Shown piece after piece: positions 11,025 through 23,100 of a DNA stretch of 64,000 nucleotides. Below the pieces are notes generated by a model that had not been told where the DNA came from, searched no databases, and worked only from the letters and a program-made list of their open reading frames with translations. Made by a program: the position numbers and the translations under genes. Source of the DNA: Pyrocephalus nanus (lineage: Eukaryota > Chordata > Aves > Passeriformes > Tyrannidae); contig CM076270.1 of NCBI GenBank assembly GCA_038380795.1, forward strand, positions 20,662,001-20,726,000, given 5' to 3'. Positions within the stretch are counted from its first letter, which is position 1, and each line of letters starts with the position of its first letter.

Positions 11025-11913
11025 CATTTTTCTTTTTTAAAGTATTAAAATGATCAAGGAAACTGAGGTTGGGTTCTGTAAATCTTCACTAAAGAACGGC
11101 AAACCCAAGACAATTCATCATTTCGAGTTCCACAAATTCTCCCTAAGAACATTTTTCATATGGAAGTCAGCTTTAGTCCATTGGTATTTCATAATTCTGT
11201 ACAAAAATAGGCCAATAGTTTGGCTTACAAAAATATTCAGTGCTTTATTGACTTGCCTTTTTGCCTTATTGCAAAGAGAATTGGAAAGCCCTGAGTGAGT
11301 TACAGCTCAGGGTTCTGCAGCTTTTCAGTCTGCTCCACAATTTCCTTTCTGCTCCTTTAGCCTATGCTAATTGTGCACCATTGCTGTCGGTGGAGCATGT
11401 GTCCCCTGCTGCACTGAATCACCAGAAAGCAGCTCTTCCAGTCCATCTGTGACAGATCCAAGCACAGAGGAAACACTCTCTGGATGCGCTGATTCAGTGT
11501 GGCAGGGGATAAGTGGGCTGGCAGAAGTGGCTTTGTGCATTTTAATAACTGAGAAGAAGAAAGGGATGGGAATGACATTCAGGAAGTGAAACAGAGAATA
11601 TAAATTTTCTCTTCCTGACTAGCCCAACAAGCTTGTGCTTAAGTTGCATTCTAAGGGGTTAGAAATTTAGCTTGGACAATGAAAACTTTATGCATCTCTC
11701 ATAAAACATTTATAGTATACTTTGTTGTATCTTGTATAACAGATGATATACATTTTACCATATAAAATGTGCTTCAAAAAGTTTGCTTAGGGCTTTGTTG
11801 TTGTTGTTTTGGCTTGTTCATGATGGGAATTACTGATATATATGTTAGTAGCTTGTCTAAAATTAGAGAATGCACAGAAAGAAAAGATCAACCAAGCAAA
11901 ATACTTTTCAGGA

Positions 11914-11949
11914 TTACCCCACAGGTACTGCCAGTACCTGTGTGGGTAA
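11914..11949. repeat. 16-pair hairpin with 3-nt loop and one bulge
   Basis: TTACCCCACAGGTACT (11914-11929) pairs with AGTACCTGTG and GGGTAA on the right arm (11933-11949), with one bulged T at 11943 and a 3-base loop (11930-11932). Ten pairs next to the loop are uninterrupted and six more follow the bulge. Pairing stops at the arm ends. It is not part of a recognised element. Confidence 0.88.
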
Positions 11950-12651
11950 ACAGATGTAAGCACATAACCTTTGGTGGTGGAGCTCTATTCTTAAATCTGA
12001 TAAACCAATGAAGTTTTTGTCCAATCTGTCATATAATGTGTACATATGAAATCTAGAGATTAATACACGAAATTTCTTTTAACAGTCTTAGATCACGTTG
12101 CTCAAACTGGAAGGAAATTTTGGATATCAGAAAGAGATGGAAAATAATTTCATTTCTTCTTTGTAACATCTGAGCCTTGCACACAGATCAGGCTGAGATT
12201 TCAGCCACTTTCCTCACCCCAGTGCAACAAATACATCACAACACTTAAATGGAGCAGATACCAGTGGGACTCTCAAATAGGAGCACTCTGCCTCATAGGG
12301 AAAATAGTGACCCTATGGATTTTTCAGTTACAATGAAGTTATGATTTAGTGAATCCTAAAATACCCATGTGCCCTGTCTTAAGCTGCTGTTAAGTATTTA
12401 TGTCCCAAGACGAGCTGCTGACCATCTCCACACGGATGTCATCAGGTTCTCTAGGAACTAAGGGTTGCCTTAGATATTTATTTTTTGCTTAGTCTCCTTG
12501 ACATAAAGGAGTTTAGGACACTTTTAACAGAAAAAGCATTGCAAGTGTGAGACAGTAATATTTTTTTTCTCTTTTTTTCCAAATCATGAACTAAAATGCT
12601 TTTAGTGGCCTTAGGAAAAAAAAAAATCATATCACCATTCCATCAAAAAAA

Positions 12652-12684
<33 letters not shown>

Positions 12685-14040
12685 AAAAGCACTTTTGATA
12701 ATGGAAGTTCACAAAGCCCTGTCAAAACTCTCTGACTTTCACAAATTTGATTGGCAACATTTGACCAGCTGTAAAGATAGTGTGTGTGCCATAATCTTTA
12801 GCCTTTCAGTCTGAACTGACTGTAAAAGACTCACTTTAATTTAAAACATAAACAAATCTCTTATCTATCTTTCCTATTTTGGAAGATCAATGCAAACATA
12901 ACTTAATAACTAATATAAGCAATAAAACTGCTGCAAGGAGAAATTTATAGGACATTAATCTCTAGATTCTGTATTTGGACTGGAAGTGATTACATGATAA
13001 TGGCGTAAATGCTTTGCTAAGTGAATACAAACTTAAATACTGTATATATCAAATGTGGACATACTGAAGAATAAATCTGCAGTACATTAATTTACAGAAA
13101 GAACTTTCTTAAATGAAGCCTTCTGAAATAATAAGTCCAGGGAAGTGAGCAGGCCATCATTAAAGGGCAGGAAGTAAATTCAATGTGAGTCTATTAAATG
13201 AGAGACAGCAAAGTTTTCCATTGAAAACAGTGAAAAAATAATGACAGCCTTTAGGGTTTCCCTCCACCAGGTAGGAATCAACTCTTTATGCAGCCTGGAG
13301 ATGTTTGAAATTCATTAATTAAAATGGTCCAAATTGTGGGGTTACCCAAACACGGAAGACTGCATATTCTGTAGAAATATTTCTTCCACAAGAAGAAGGC
13401 ATATAAAAATACAGCCCAAGGTGCCACTCTTCAGTCACCTGGCCTTTGACTCATCATGAAGGGACCTGAAAGCTTGCAGTGGTTTGCACATACACATTCC
13501 ATTCCTACAATCAGCCCTCACTGTTTAAAAGTCAAATTCTATGTAAGACTTAGGCTGCAATGCATCATTAATCTTTTTTTATGATAAAATATATGTAACT
13601 GTACTAACAAATGTGGTTCTGCATATAAAGTCCTGGTAACCAACTGTACACAAATGGAGATCATCAGAGGTCAAGAGGAAACAAAATCCTTCCCACGCTG
13701 ATTGCTCTTAGGCAGTACCAGCATTGAAACATGGCCATTTCTGTACCTCCAAGGGGGCTGTAACCCTCAGAGTCTTATGAAGAGTCTGGGGAAGAAAGCC
13801 ACAAACAAATTTCTTGTGTTATTTTCTGTCTGCCTTCTCAAAGCACTTCTATGCTAATTTAACTGGACGAAAATAAATAAAGATGATTCCCCTTCTCCCA
13901 TTCCAGGGACCTTCAGTTAAAATTAAACCTGGTTACATTGCTGCAAATACCTTCTCTGCAGAAGTGAAACAGAGGAAAATGGATTATTTTATGATTAGAA
14001 TTGATGGTAGCCCATCAAAAGAAGCTGTAAGGTTCCATGG
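11950..14040. other. Unique AT-rich non-coding stretch
   Basis: Contains a T-rich run (12560-12580) and an A-rich run (12645-12689) but no recognisable transposon or gene. The sequence from about 12890 to 13250 is strongly AT-rich with no open frame of note. Confidence 0.45.
12645..12689. repeat. Long A-rich tract (45 bp)
   Basis: About 26 adenines, a G, 12 adenines, a G and four more adenines. The sequence upstream is not a recognisable retroposon, so this is a simple repeat. Such tracts are length-variable and hard to sequence, so the length here may be uncertain. Confidence 0.85.
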
Positions 14041-14146
14041 TGCACTGGGTTTGTGGGGCAAGGCTTTGGCAGTGGCAGAGCTACAGGATTGGCTCCTCTG
14101 AGGAAGTGTCAGAAGCTTCCCTCGTGTGCAACGGAACCAATGGCAG
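14041..14146 (+). mobile_element. 5' fragment of an LTR related to the one at 3830
   Basis: The interval aligns base by base with the first ~107 bases of the solo LTR at 3830: TGCACTGGGTTTG against TGTATTGGGTTTG, GGCAAGG, TCTGAG, CAGAAGCTTCCC and GGAACCA all fall in the same order. By eye roughly three quarters of positions agree. Similarity stops after GGCAG at 14146, so only the LTR start remains. It is in the same orientation, about 9 kb away, and clearly more diverged than a twin LTR of one provirus would be, so it is a separate, older insertion. Confidence 0.7.
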
Positions 14147-14994
14147 TTTACACGAATTAGGCCTCCCTACAAGGTGTTAAAGTGCCTTATAAAGAGAGAG
14201 GCCCGAGATTTCAGTGGATTAAACGTTGCTTCACTCAGTCTTGCCCAAGCTCTCATTCTGAAAATTGAACTGTGCCATTTACGTCAGTTCAGCTGCGCAA
14301 CACCAAGTGCAGCAACCTGTTTTTCTGAAAGTAGATCTTTGTGACTAACGGCCATCTATCAAAACAAAATGCTCACTTCCACTGATAAGTGTATTGCAGG
14401 AAGACAAATAGCAGTGTATTTGTTGGCAAACAACATTTCTCAACTTGAGGAAACAGCTGGGAAAGACGACTATCAGACAGGTTTGAGAAGCACAGAACAG
14501 ACAGGAGTAGCAAGAAAGGTGAGGAAACATGACCTCAACTCCACCCAAACCACAGGCCACCCACATTAATTCTCCATTACTTATGGATGAAATAGGGATT
14601 AACTCTTCCCAGCTTCTTTCTGTTTTCCTGCCATGCCTGAAAGCAGTGACCTGTGGCTGCAATTTCTACACAGGCTCAGGAAATTCCCAGTCAAATCCTC
14701 TGCATGTGTCTCACACGAACCTTGGGAGAACTCCAACAACAAAGTAGTCAAAGTGTGCTGCAAAAAAGGGTCATGTCCATATCTGGACACCTAGTGAATA
14801 GGAGATCAAGGAAAGAGAACAACCCCCAAAGCAACAGCCAGTGAAACAGATGAAAAATAGACTCACGCTTTCTCTCTGTCTCACACACACAGAGTAAAAT
14901 AAAGGAATGAAAAGGTGCTAGTGAAATAAAAGCATGGAGATGAAAAAGGGTAAAGAGCAAGAATGTAGAAATTTAAGAGTAAAGATACATAATA
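14147..14994. other. Unique non-coding stretch
   Basis: No element recognised. Several overlapping short frames occur on both strands because stop codons happen to be sparse; none looks like a known protein. A short CA run is present at 14880-14891. Confidence 0.4.
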
Positions 14995-15111
14995 GAAAAA
15001 AAAACAAAAACAAAACCAAACAAAAAACCAAAACAAACAAAAAACCAAAACAAACAAAAAACCAAACAAACAAAGAAACAAGAAAAAACAACCACAAAAA
15101 ACCAAACAAAC
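14995..15111. repeat. CAAA-rich minisatellite with a 17-bp unit
   Basis: About 117 bases contain almost only A and C, with three G bases. In the middle a 17-bp unit ACCAAAACAAACAAAAA occurs twice in perfect tandem (15027-15043, 15044-15060), with degraded units before and after (for example ACCAAACAAACAAAG from 15061). The plus strand is therefore nearly free of G and T. The opposing minus-strand reading frame gives a phenylalanine-rich peptide that is an artefact of composition. Confidence 0.88.
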
Positions 15112-18100
15112 ATGCCCCCTAACCTGTCAAAAAGGGTTTTGGGAAGCTTAGCCTGGAAGGAAATCTGATATCTAAGTAAGAAGGCAAAACTTCAACTTAT
15201 GAGCCCAAGAGAGATGTCAGAGTATTCTGTTAGTTTTCCAGCAAAAAAGTAAAAAAACTGTGAGAGCAATGTTGATTGGCATCCTAATGTCATGCCTCTG
15301 CTGGTATATGTATGAAAAACTGAAACCAGACCTATACTCCATCTTTTTCTCTCCAATTCTTTCCAGCTGCTTCCTTAAATGTAGTCACAATCCCTGGAGC
15401 AAGAGGTTTGCTGTTATCCCTTTGATAGCACTGACATATTTCTTTTCCGATTTTTTTTTTTAATGCTATGTTGAGAAAGCTATCATTCCATGTACTCATA
15501 AAAGAGAGCTAAACATGGTAAATAGGTGGCCCCTTTGGTGTCAAAACTTTTGCAAGAATTACCATTATTTCCCTCTTAATAAACATCTTGGTTTGGATTT
15601 TTGAAAGTAAACCCTGTTACAAAAATCTTGTACTGCACTCATCACTGGCCTCTTTTACCACACAGCAGACTTAAGCCATTTGCAGTCAAAAAGAATAATT
15701 TGCACTAACTGTCCATCAACCATTTATGGATTCCACCTGAACTGGAGTCATTATCAAGTCAGCACAGAGCTACTCTGTAGGTAAATTCAATGATGATGTC
15801 CTTTTTTAAGCCTACAGCACACAGGATAAAATACCTTACTTACTTACAGGTTTTTTTTCTCTCGTTACTTGTCTTTTTATTTTCCTTCTCACTCTTTCTT
15901 GAGTCTATTGCCAAGAGCTCAGTCTTTTTGAAAATAATTTTTCAGTATTGCAACTTTTGCGTATACGCACTTTCAGAAGTGATTCCTGATACTCTGTGCT
16001 CAGGTGGGAGGAAATGAGTGATAGGGACATTAAGGACTCTTCAAGGTACCCAAGTAATTTTGAAAAATGTAAGCCAACCACAACTAGTTGACAAGGACTT
16101 AGCACCCATGGAGTTCGTATTACAGGCTCTTTGAAATGATGTCCCATCCCCTTCAAGTCACAAGGTCCCCATTCTTCAAGCTGTGCAGGATCAACCCCGT
16201 TAGGCTGAAGCATATGCCAAAAGCCTGTCAAAAACTAATAGCCAGGACATTTCACAGCAAGCCTTTATTCCCTGGAGGAATATGAGGGTTTAATTGACAT
16301 GAATAAGAGTTACTTCAGAGAAGGCTTTTCAGATAAAGCCTCTGATATTTATCAGCTACAATCATTGTGACTTTTAGTTCTAAACAAAAGACTCTCACAG
16401 GCACATTTGCACCTTCCCTCAGCTATTCCATGCAATGCCATCATCCTGTTCTATCCCATATTGCCAAATTGCTTTTCGTAAATCAGGGTGGGGCTAATTT
16501 AGCAAACAAGTCCCTCAGAAATGCTTTGCAGAGTGAGGAGAAGTGACGTTTTACATAAAGTGATTTTTCAAATGTGCCTTCATGAAAAATGTTAAAGAAA
16601 AAGAATTTTAAAGAAAATGCACGAGTTTGTAAAAAAAAATAAACACATTGTTAATGGCACACGGTGGCCAACAGCGACAGTAGCTGAGGCTGCGACACTG
16701 CTGGAGAGCAGAGACTGCTTCCCTCCTAACGACTGTAAGCCTACCATGAACACAAATTTGAGTGAGGAATTTGAGACTATTATTAGCTTTCATCAGTCCC
16801 TCTGTGGCTTATTCATGGAATCTGGACAGATCCCAGAAGCACTGCTTCTCAGCCCTCATTAGGCTCTGCAAAATGAGCCTCCCGTACTTGGAAATACCTA
16901 CTTGGCACGGATTCTCTCTTCTCTCTCTTCTTTCAGAGGGTGTTTTGTTGCAATATTCAGGGTTCATACTGGGCCAGATCCTTCTTCAGGAGCAGGGCTG
17001 AACCACACTCGCAGCTTGTAACAGGGAAGGGAAGGCTGCTCATGTCATTATTTCTTGCAGCTGCATACATACATCGACTAAAAACGTCTGCATAAAACCA
17101 TGTTCATATTCTAACACCATAAAAAAAACCCTTCTGGACTACCTCTGTCACTGTGTGCCCTCACTCTCTTTGATACACATAATGCACCAGACTCCCTCAC
17201 TTTCAAAAACACAGAATCAGTGACCTGTGAAAATGTTCCTGATCTTTCAAACATGAGCTCTGTTCCCTCAGCCCCCTAATCAAACAGAAAGATCATTTAT
17301 GTAATGAACCATCCACAAAAGGCTTTTATTTAGAACACACAAACCTGTGTGTCACTTTCTGCTCCTAACGGACAGCACAGCAGCACAAAAGCAAATTCAC
17401 GTGGATGAGCTGGCAAATAAATAGTCCTTTAACAGAGTAGTCCAATGTTAAATTCACTTGAATTAGTCAGACAGGAGTTAAGTTTGAGATGCTCAGTCTC
17501 CTGACTGGAAAGCTTAGGTAGAGGTCAGCCAGAGATGACTTTTGTGAACAATACAGCATCCAGAAATAATTGGTTTGCCTGCTGGAGGAACAGACCTACC
17601 AAAGTCATGAACGCTTTCTGTTTTGAAGAATGGGCATCAGCAGTGCCAGCTGACAACCTTCTTTTAGCTGGATTCTGACTTCTTGCCTTCAAGTGTTTCA
17701 TGGACCTTTAAAGTAATTCCAAATTTTTCTAACTCTTTGCGTTTAGTTCACCAAATTTTTCAACTTCAGAGAGATATATTTGGTATTTATAGTCACTAAA
17801 ATTGCAAGATGATTTCAACAGCCACAGTTCTTTTCTGTCTTATTTGTCATGCTTCTCTGACACAATTTCTACCACCATTCCACCACTGTATATTTTTCCT
17901 TCAGTTAGACTAATTAAAGAAATATCTTTGGTCCCGTGGTGTGCTCATAATAGTAGCTTTTTTGCCTAAAGCACCAGCAAACAAAGAAAAAAATCAGATC
18001 AGTTAACTGACTTTACTGAAAAGAATTCTGATCCTTAAAGATTCATAACAGTTTTTTGTGAGTTTTTTTTCAATGTAGAAATTTTTTTATTCCCTCAAGA

Positions 18101-19626
18101 TTTTAAGTGAGCTAGTTACCCAATATTTGTAAGGGGATGTTGGTGTATTTTTGTGTATATAAAGGCCAGAAAAACAAAAAAATACGATGGGAGATTCAGT
18201 TGGCATTGAATATAACCACAACCAAGGTTTAGAGTTCTGCCTCATGGATGTCTTACAAAACTGACAAAGCCTTCCAAATACTTCATAGAAAATATTCAAA
18301 ACAAAGAAGTAGTATGTCATGTGTGCAATTTTTTGTTCTTTGAAAAAACAGCAATAATTCATTCAGTTGGTATATTCAAGAAACATGCAATTAGGATCTC
18401 TTTTCAGTAGTATTCTTTTCATTATTGCAAAAATAAAAATGAATCATGCCAAGTGGACTCAGAAGACTATAAATATTGCTGTTAATTCTGGGATATTCCA
18501 CTTTTCCAGTGGCAAGAATTAAGAGTTGGGAATTTGCTATGTCTCAGTGGAAAATTTTTTAAGTAATCATTAGGCAGAACCAAGAATATCACTTGTTCTC
18601 AACATACTTTTCTTTCCATAAACCTGGGAGCCAGAACTGTTCCCCAGAAAAAGGAAGAGGAATAAATGAATTTCATATAAACCACCAAATGTTTTTGGTC
18701 AGACCTCAATTATTTTTCAAAAGCTTCATGGGGTGGTAGTGGTTCTGTTTCAAATTAGGGAGATGTCCAAGCGGCACGCATCAGACTGGGATCTGACTTC
18801 CTCAGAACACAGAGATGCTGCGGTCCCAGGCTGATTCATTTTATTGGAGAAATAGAAAGCACATGCAGAGATTTAACATGAACACAACCAAGGAACGCAG
18901 GTGTTTGTTTTGGAGTTCCATCTGCACCATTTCCTAGACAATGTCTAATTTGCCTGTTTCAAAAACCACTGACTGGGTAAAAGCTGGTTTCCAGACACAG
19001 TTGCTTCTTTTCTATCAAGCCTAGGTTTTTGTACAACATAACTAGAATCATCTAGTTTCCAGTATTTAAACTTGCTGCTCCTCCCAGAAAAGCTGCATTT
19101 CTCATTATTCTGTGATGCTGAATAGCTAGTCTACTGCTGAACTCATCCATCAATCTACCTTAGAGGTTTTAATATGAAGACCCAGCTGTGCTGCCACTGA
19201 AAGCCATGTTACAGCTCTCACTGATGGACACTGCTCATTCCCAAGGAACACTATGGACTTACAGCAGACATGCTTTAGAGCATTTGGAGCTTTGTACACA
19301 TACATCTAGATACTGTACAGCATTAACTTCTTAGCAGTGGTAGACATGAGTCTAAATACTGCCATGACCAAAGCCACAATAATCAATAATAATGATGAAA
19401 TAATCACTAACATAAAACTTAATTGAGGAGACAATGGTTATGGAATTTTCACAAGGAGACCGTGAAAAATTCAAATACACACTGATACATGGAAAACCAT
19501 GCATTTGTAGCATTGGCCAAATATTCTATATTCAGGCTGTCTTTAGTTTTGTCCAAATCAATGACACGGTTCCTTGCTGAATGAGCATGCTAAAACCTTT
19601 CCTGTAAATCTTCCACAGACAAACAT
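15112..19626. other. Unique AT-rich non-coding stretch
   Basis: About 4.5 kb with no recognised repeat or gene. At 16905-16936 a strong CTCTCTTCTCTCTCTTCTTTCAG-type tract resembles a splice acceptor and the next frame is open for about 50 codons, but there is no convincing donor. An imperfect hairpin sits at 19443-19472 (GAATTTTCAC / GTGAAAAATTC). Confidence 0.45.
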
Positions 19627-20157
19627 AATCATAGAATCATTTAGTTTGGAAATACTTTTAAGATCATGAAACCCAACTATTGACTCAACACTACCAAGTC
19701 CACCACTAAACCATATCCCTAAACACCACATCTCTATGGCTCTTTTCAATACTTCCAGATATGGCGACTCCACCGCTTCCCTGGGCAGCCTTTCCAATGT
19801 TTGATAATCCTCTCTGTGAAGAAATTTTTCCTAGTATCCAATCTAAACCTTCCCTGGCACAATGTGAGGCCATTTCCTCTTGTCTTGTCACTTGTTACCT
19901 GGGAGTAGAGCATCACCTCCCCCTGGATACAACCTCTTTTCAGGTAGTTGTAGAGAGCAATTATTTTCCCCTGAACCTCCTTTTCTCCAGGTTAAACACC
20001 CCCATCTCCCTCAGCTGCTCCTCATCAGACTTGTGCTCCAGACCCTTCACCAGTTGTGTTGTCCTTCCCTGGACATGTCCAGAACCTCAGTGTCTTCCTC
20101 GTAGTGACGGCTCCAGAACTGAACAAAGTATTCAAGGTACAGCCTCACAAGTGCCTA
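19627..20157 (-). mobile_element. CR1 LINE, 3' end, 5'-truncated
   Basis: The plus strand starts with AATCATAGAATCATTTAG, the reverse complement of the ATTCTATGATT tail repeats at the CR1 3' end, and continues through familiar CR1 strings such as GACTCCACC, CTTCCCTGGGCAGCC, GAAGAAATTTTTCCTA, TCCAATCTAAACC, GGCCATTTCCTCTTGTC, CAGGTAGTTGTAGAGAGCAA and CTCAGCTGCTCCTCATC. It stops abruptly after CACAAGTGCC at about 20157, so only the last ~530 bases remain; the upstream reverse transcriptase part is absent. CR1 is the dominant avian LINE and usually inserts as such short 3' pieces. Several substitutions indicate an old insertion. Confidence 0.93.
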
Positions 20158-23100
20158 ATTACTGGAATTAATTATCTTTTTCTCTAAAACTGGAAATAAT
20201 CTTCAGAACTTTCCTACTTGATATTCCAGTCCTTTGCAGGCTGGATTCTTTTGGTTTTTTGTGTTTTTTTTTCCTTGGACAGACTTTAAATAAAGTCAAA
20301 TACTGTAATCCAAAATTTTCTCTTACCTGAATGCACGATACACGACAGGAGAAAGATGGAGGTGCCCCAAAACTGCCAGTTTTCATTTTTCCTCCTCCTT
20401 TGTCTCCTCACCAGTCTTGTAATCCACAATAAAACCCCCCTATTGAGAACCTTTCTTAGGCAGCTCACAAGTCCACCTCTAAAGTTTGTCTGAAGCTCTG
20501 GCTCAAACAGCTAATTAGTGATCTTACCTTTTATAGTCTTCTCTACCCTTTAGTTTCCTAACCCTAATCAGCTTTGCCCATTTGAATTCTCCCCCACATG
20601 CTCAATTCCAACTAAGCTGACATTTTCTCAGGCTGGTCAGCTTCTTACCTTCCTTTCAGTTAAGCTTGATAGTTTGATCACATAGTCAAGATACAATTAC
20701 TCTGCAGGCAAGAACTGCAACCTTTCCACTGTTTACTTGGACCGAAAAATACCAGAGTTAGAAATGCAGTATTTGAAACTTTTTAGAATGGGGGAGATTT
20801 TCACATAGTTTAAAAGTGAAAGGCAAGAAAATATTTAAAAAACAAACAAGAAAATTCTTGTTATGAACTCATTGTTCAGATAACGTGAGTGGCTTTTAAT
20901 TTATTAATCTTATACTTCCATCAGGACTAGCTCAAAGAGGAAGACAGCTCCAAAATTTGACTGTATGGAACTTCTTACTTTCTTATACTCATTTTTAGAG
21001 AAAGACAGTTTCAACCAGAATTGTACTTGTATATGGAAATATGTAAGGAAAAATTTGTATGAGGAAAAACAATTAAAGAGATCTGCACAATTTAGGAGCC
21101 AGGTTTAGATTTTCTTATTGATTGTGAGTACGAAATAAATTACAATTGAATTTTTCAAAACTGTTAAAGATTAACAACTCTACTGCCATCCTAAAAAAAC
21201 CTCTGGACTCTCAGAAAATATGAGCAAAAAAATTTAGAGCAATTGCTCTGCATCATTTCTGCAGAGGAATGTGACTACTGAGACATTCACTATCCTTTAT
21301 TTGCTAGACAAGGACAGACCTTTTAGACAATTGACTTCATCTATGCAGATTACTGACAAAGGATGTTAAAAGGTCACTCTAAATCGTGTCCCTTCGGGCC
21401 ATTTGGGCTTGAGTGGTCCTGTCCACAACTTATTTTCTACAGTCCACTGCTTTTAGGTAGATATGAAAAGAGCATTGTGCAAAGCATATATTAAGACATC
21501 TCTGCATGACCTTCCTTTCCTCTTTTCAAAGATTTTGGACAGACCTCATCTTTGTGGCAAAGGTCAAACGGGAAACATCTTGAAAAGAGCTACTGAAGCA
21601 ACAAGGGAATGTGAATCCTTGTGCTCTTCTGCTCTCAGCCATGAAGCTACTGTACCTTATGAGTAACTTCATGGTTCTTTGTTCCTTTGAGATCATTTAT
21701 TAAAAAACAAGCCTTTGAAAGCCCTCTTTATTTTCAGTTTGAACCATACAATTAAGAGGAGGAGGTGGAAGCACACTTAAAATATTTTCACTAGAGTCAC
21801 CTTTGTCAGTTGAGGGGAATGGTCTGCATTCACAAGAGATGAAATACAGGTCCATGAAACATAATCACACAGACTGTTTGGTATTTGAAAATGACAGTTG
21901 TACTGAAAGACTTCATTTTGAGTAGCATTTTATTATAGAAATCTGACAGTTGGGGAGGCTTGATCATTTGTGAAGTTTCTAATACTATATTTCTATTATC
22001 TTTTAGCATCCAAGACAAACCACTCCAAGTCTGCCCATCTTCATAGGTTTTAGTATTATTTTTTATAGTTTAAGATCTTATTGATTGTCTTGATATGCCC
22101 TCCTATCAATTCTGTTCCAGAGCAAACAGCTGTGTTTCTGTTACAAGAACTGTTAAAATCTCAGTTTCAGAAGAAATCCCCCAACCTCACTGAGATAAGC
22201 AAGTCATAATATGTCATACCCAAAGCCATACCACATTTATAGGAAACATGCCATTATTAAAGACACCCAAAAACCCAGGTTTCTTTAGATATCACGTTTC
22301 TGTGCCTTTCAAACAAAATCTTGGTGTCTCATGAAGAACAGGCAGCCATTTGAAAAATAGGGGATAGGCCTTTCTGTAACTTCTGTAATACACAGGGGTA
22401 CTTATGATTTCCATTTTGTAACATGCAGAGAATATTTAATTGATGTAATGTCAAATCAGAGCTCTGTGAAATTTAGCAATTCTAGAAATATATAGAGAAA
22501 ATGCACTTATCCCAAAAATCAAGCTGAAGAACCACGATCTGGCTTTAGGAATCTGCCTGTGCCAATAACTCAATTTTTTTTTCGAGTATAAAAAGCAGAA
22601 TTTGTCTATTTAGTGTAATATGACCATAATGTTATCTACCAGAAGTCCATAGAACACACGAAACATTTGTCTTACAGTCCCTAGGTGAACACATTATCAT
22701 TTTCTTCTTGTCACTCAACACTGAACATGTTAGATAACAACCTATAATAGAATTTAATATAATGGTTTCTCCAGTCAATATTGGGATGAAGACTGAGGTT
22801 TTGCTAATGGAATCTGAGTAGCCAAATCCCTTGGGCAGCATGGATGATCATATCAGCCTTAAAATTCAGCCAAGCAAAAAATTGTGTCAACATAATTTTA
22901 ATATTGGAAAAAGGTTGTTGCCTTCACTACCTTAAAATGAAAATTCTCACATAGAAATGTATATTTAATAGAAGGTTTTTGAGAGAATTATTCTTTCCTC
23001 AAGGAGTTTTTTTTAAAAGAGAAATATCATCCCCATTCACCTAATAACACTTCAAGATTTTCCATCTGCCCTCCTTTTCCTATCTTGCTAATAAAAAGAG

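Noticed and set aside
16905..17095. Exon with a pyrimidine-rich acceptor at 16936
   Set aside because: The acceptor is good and one frame is open for about 50 codons, but there is no donor or polyadenylation signal at a sensible place.
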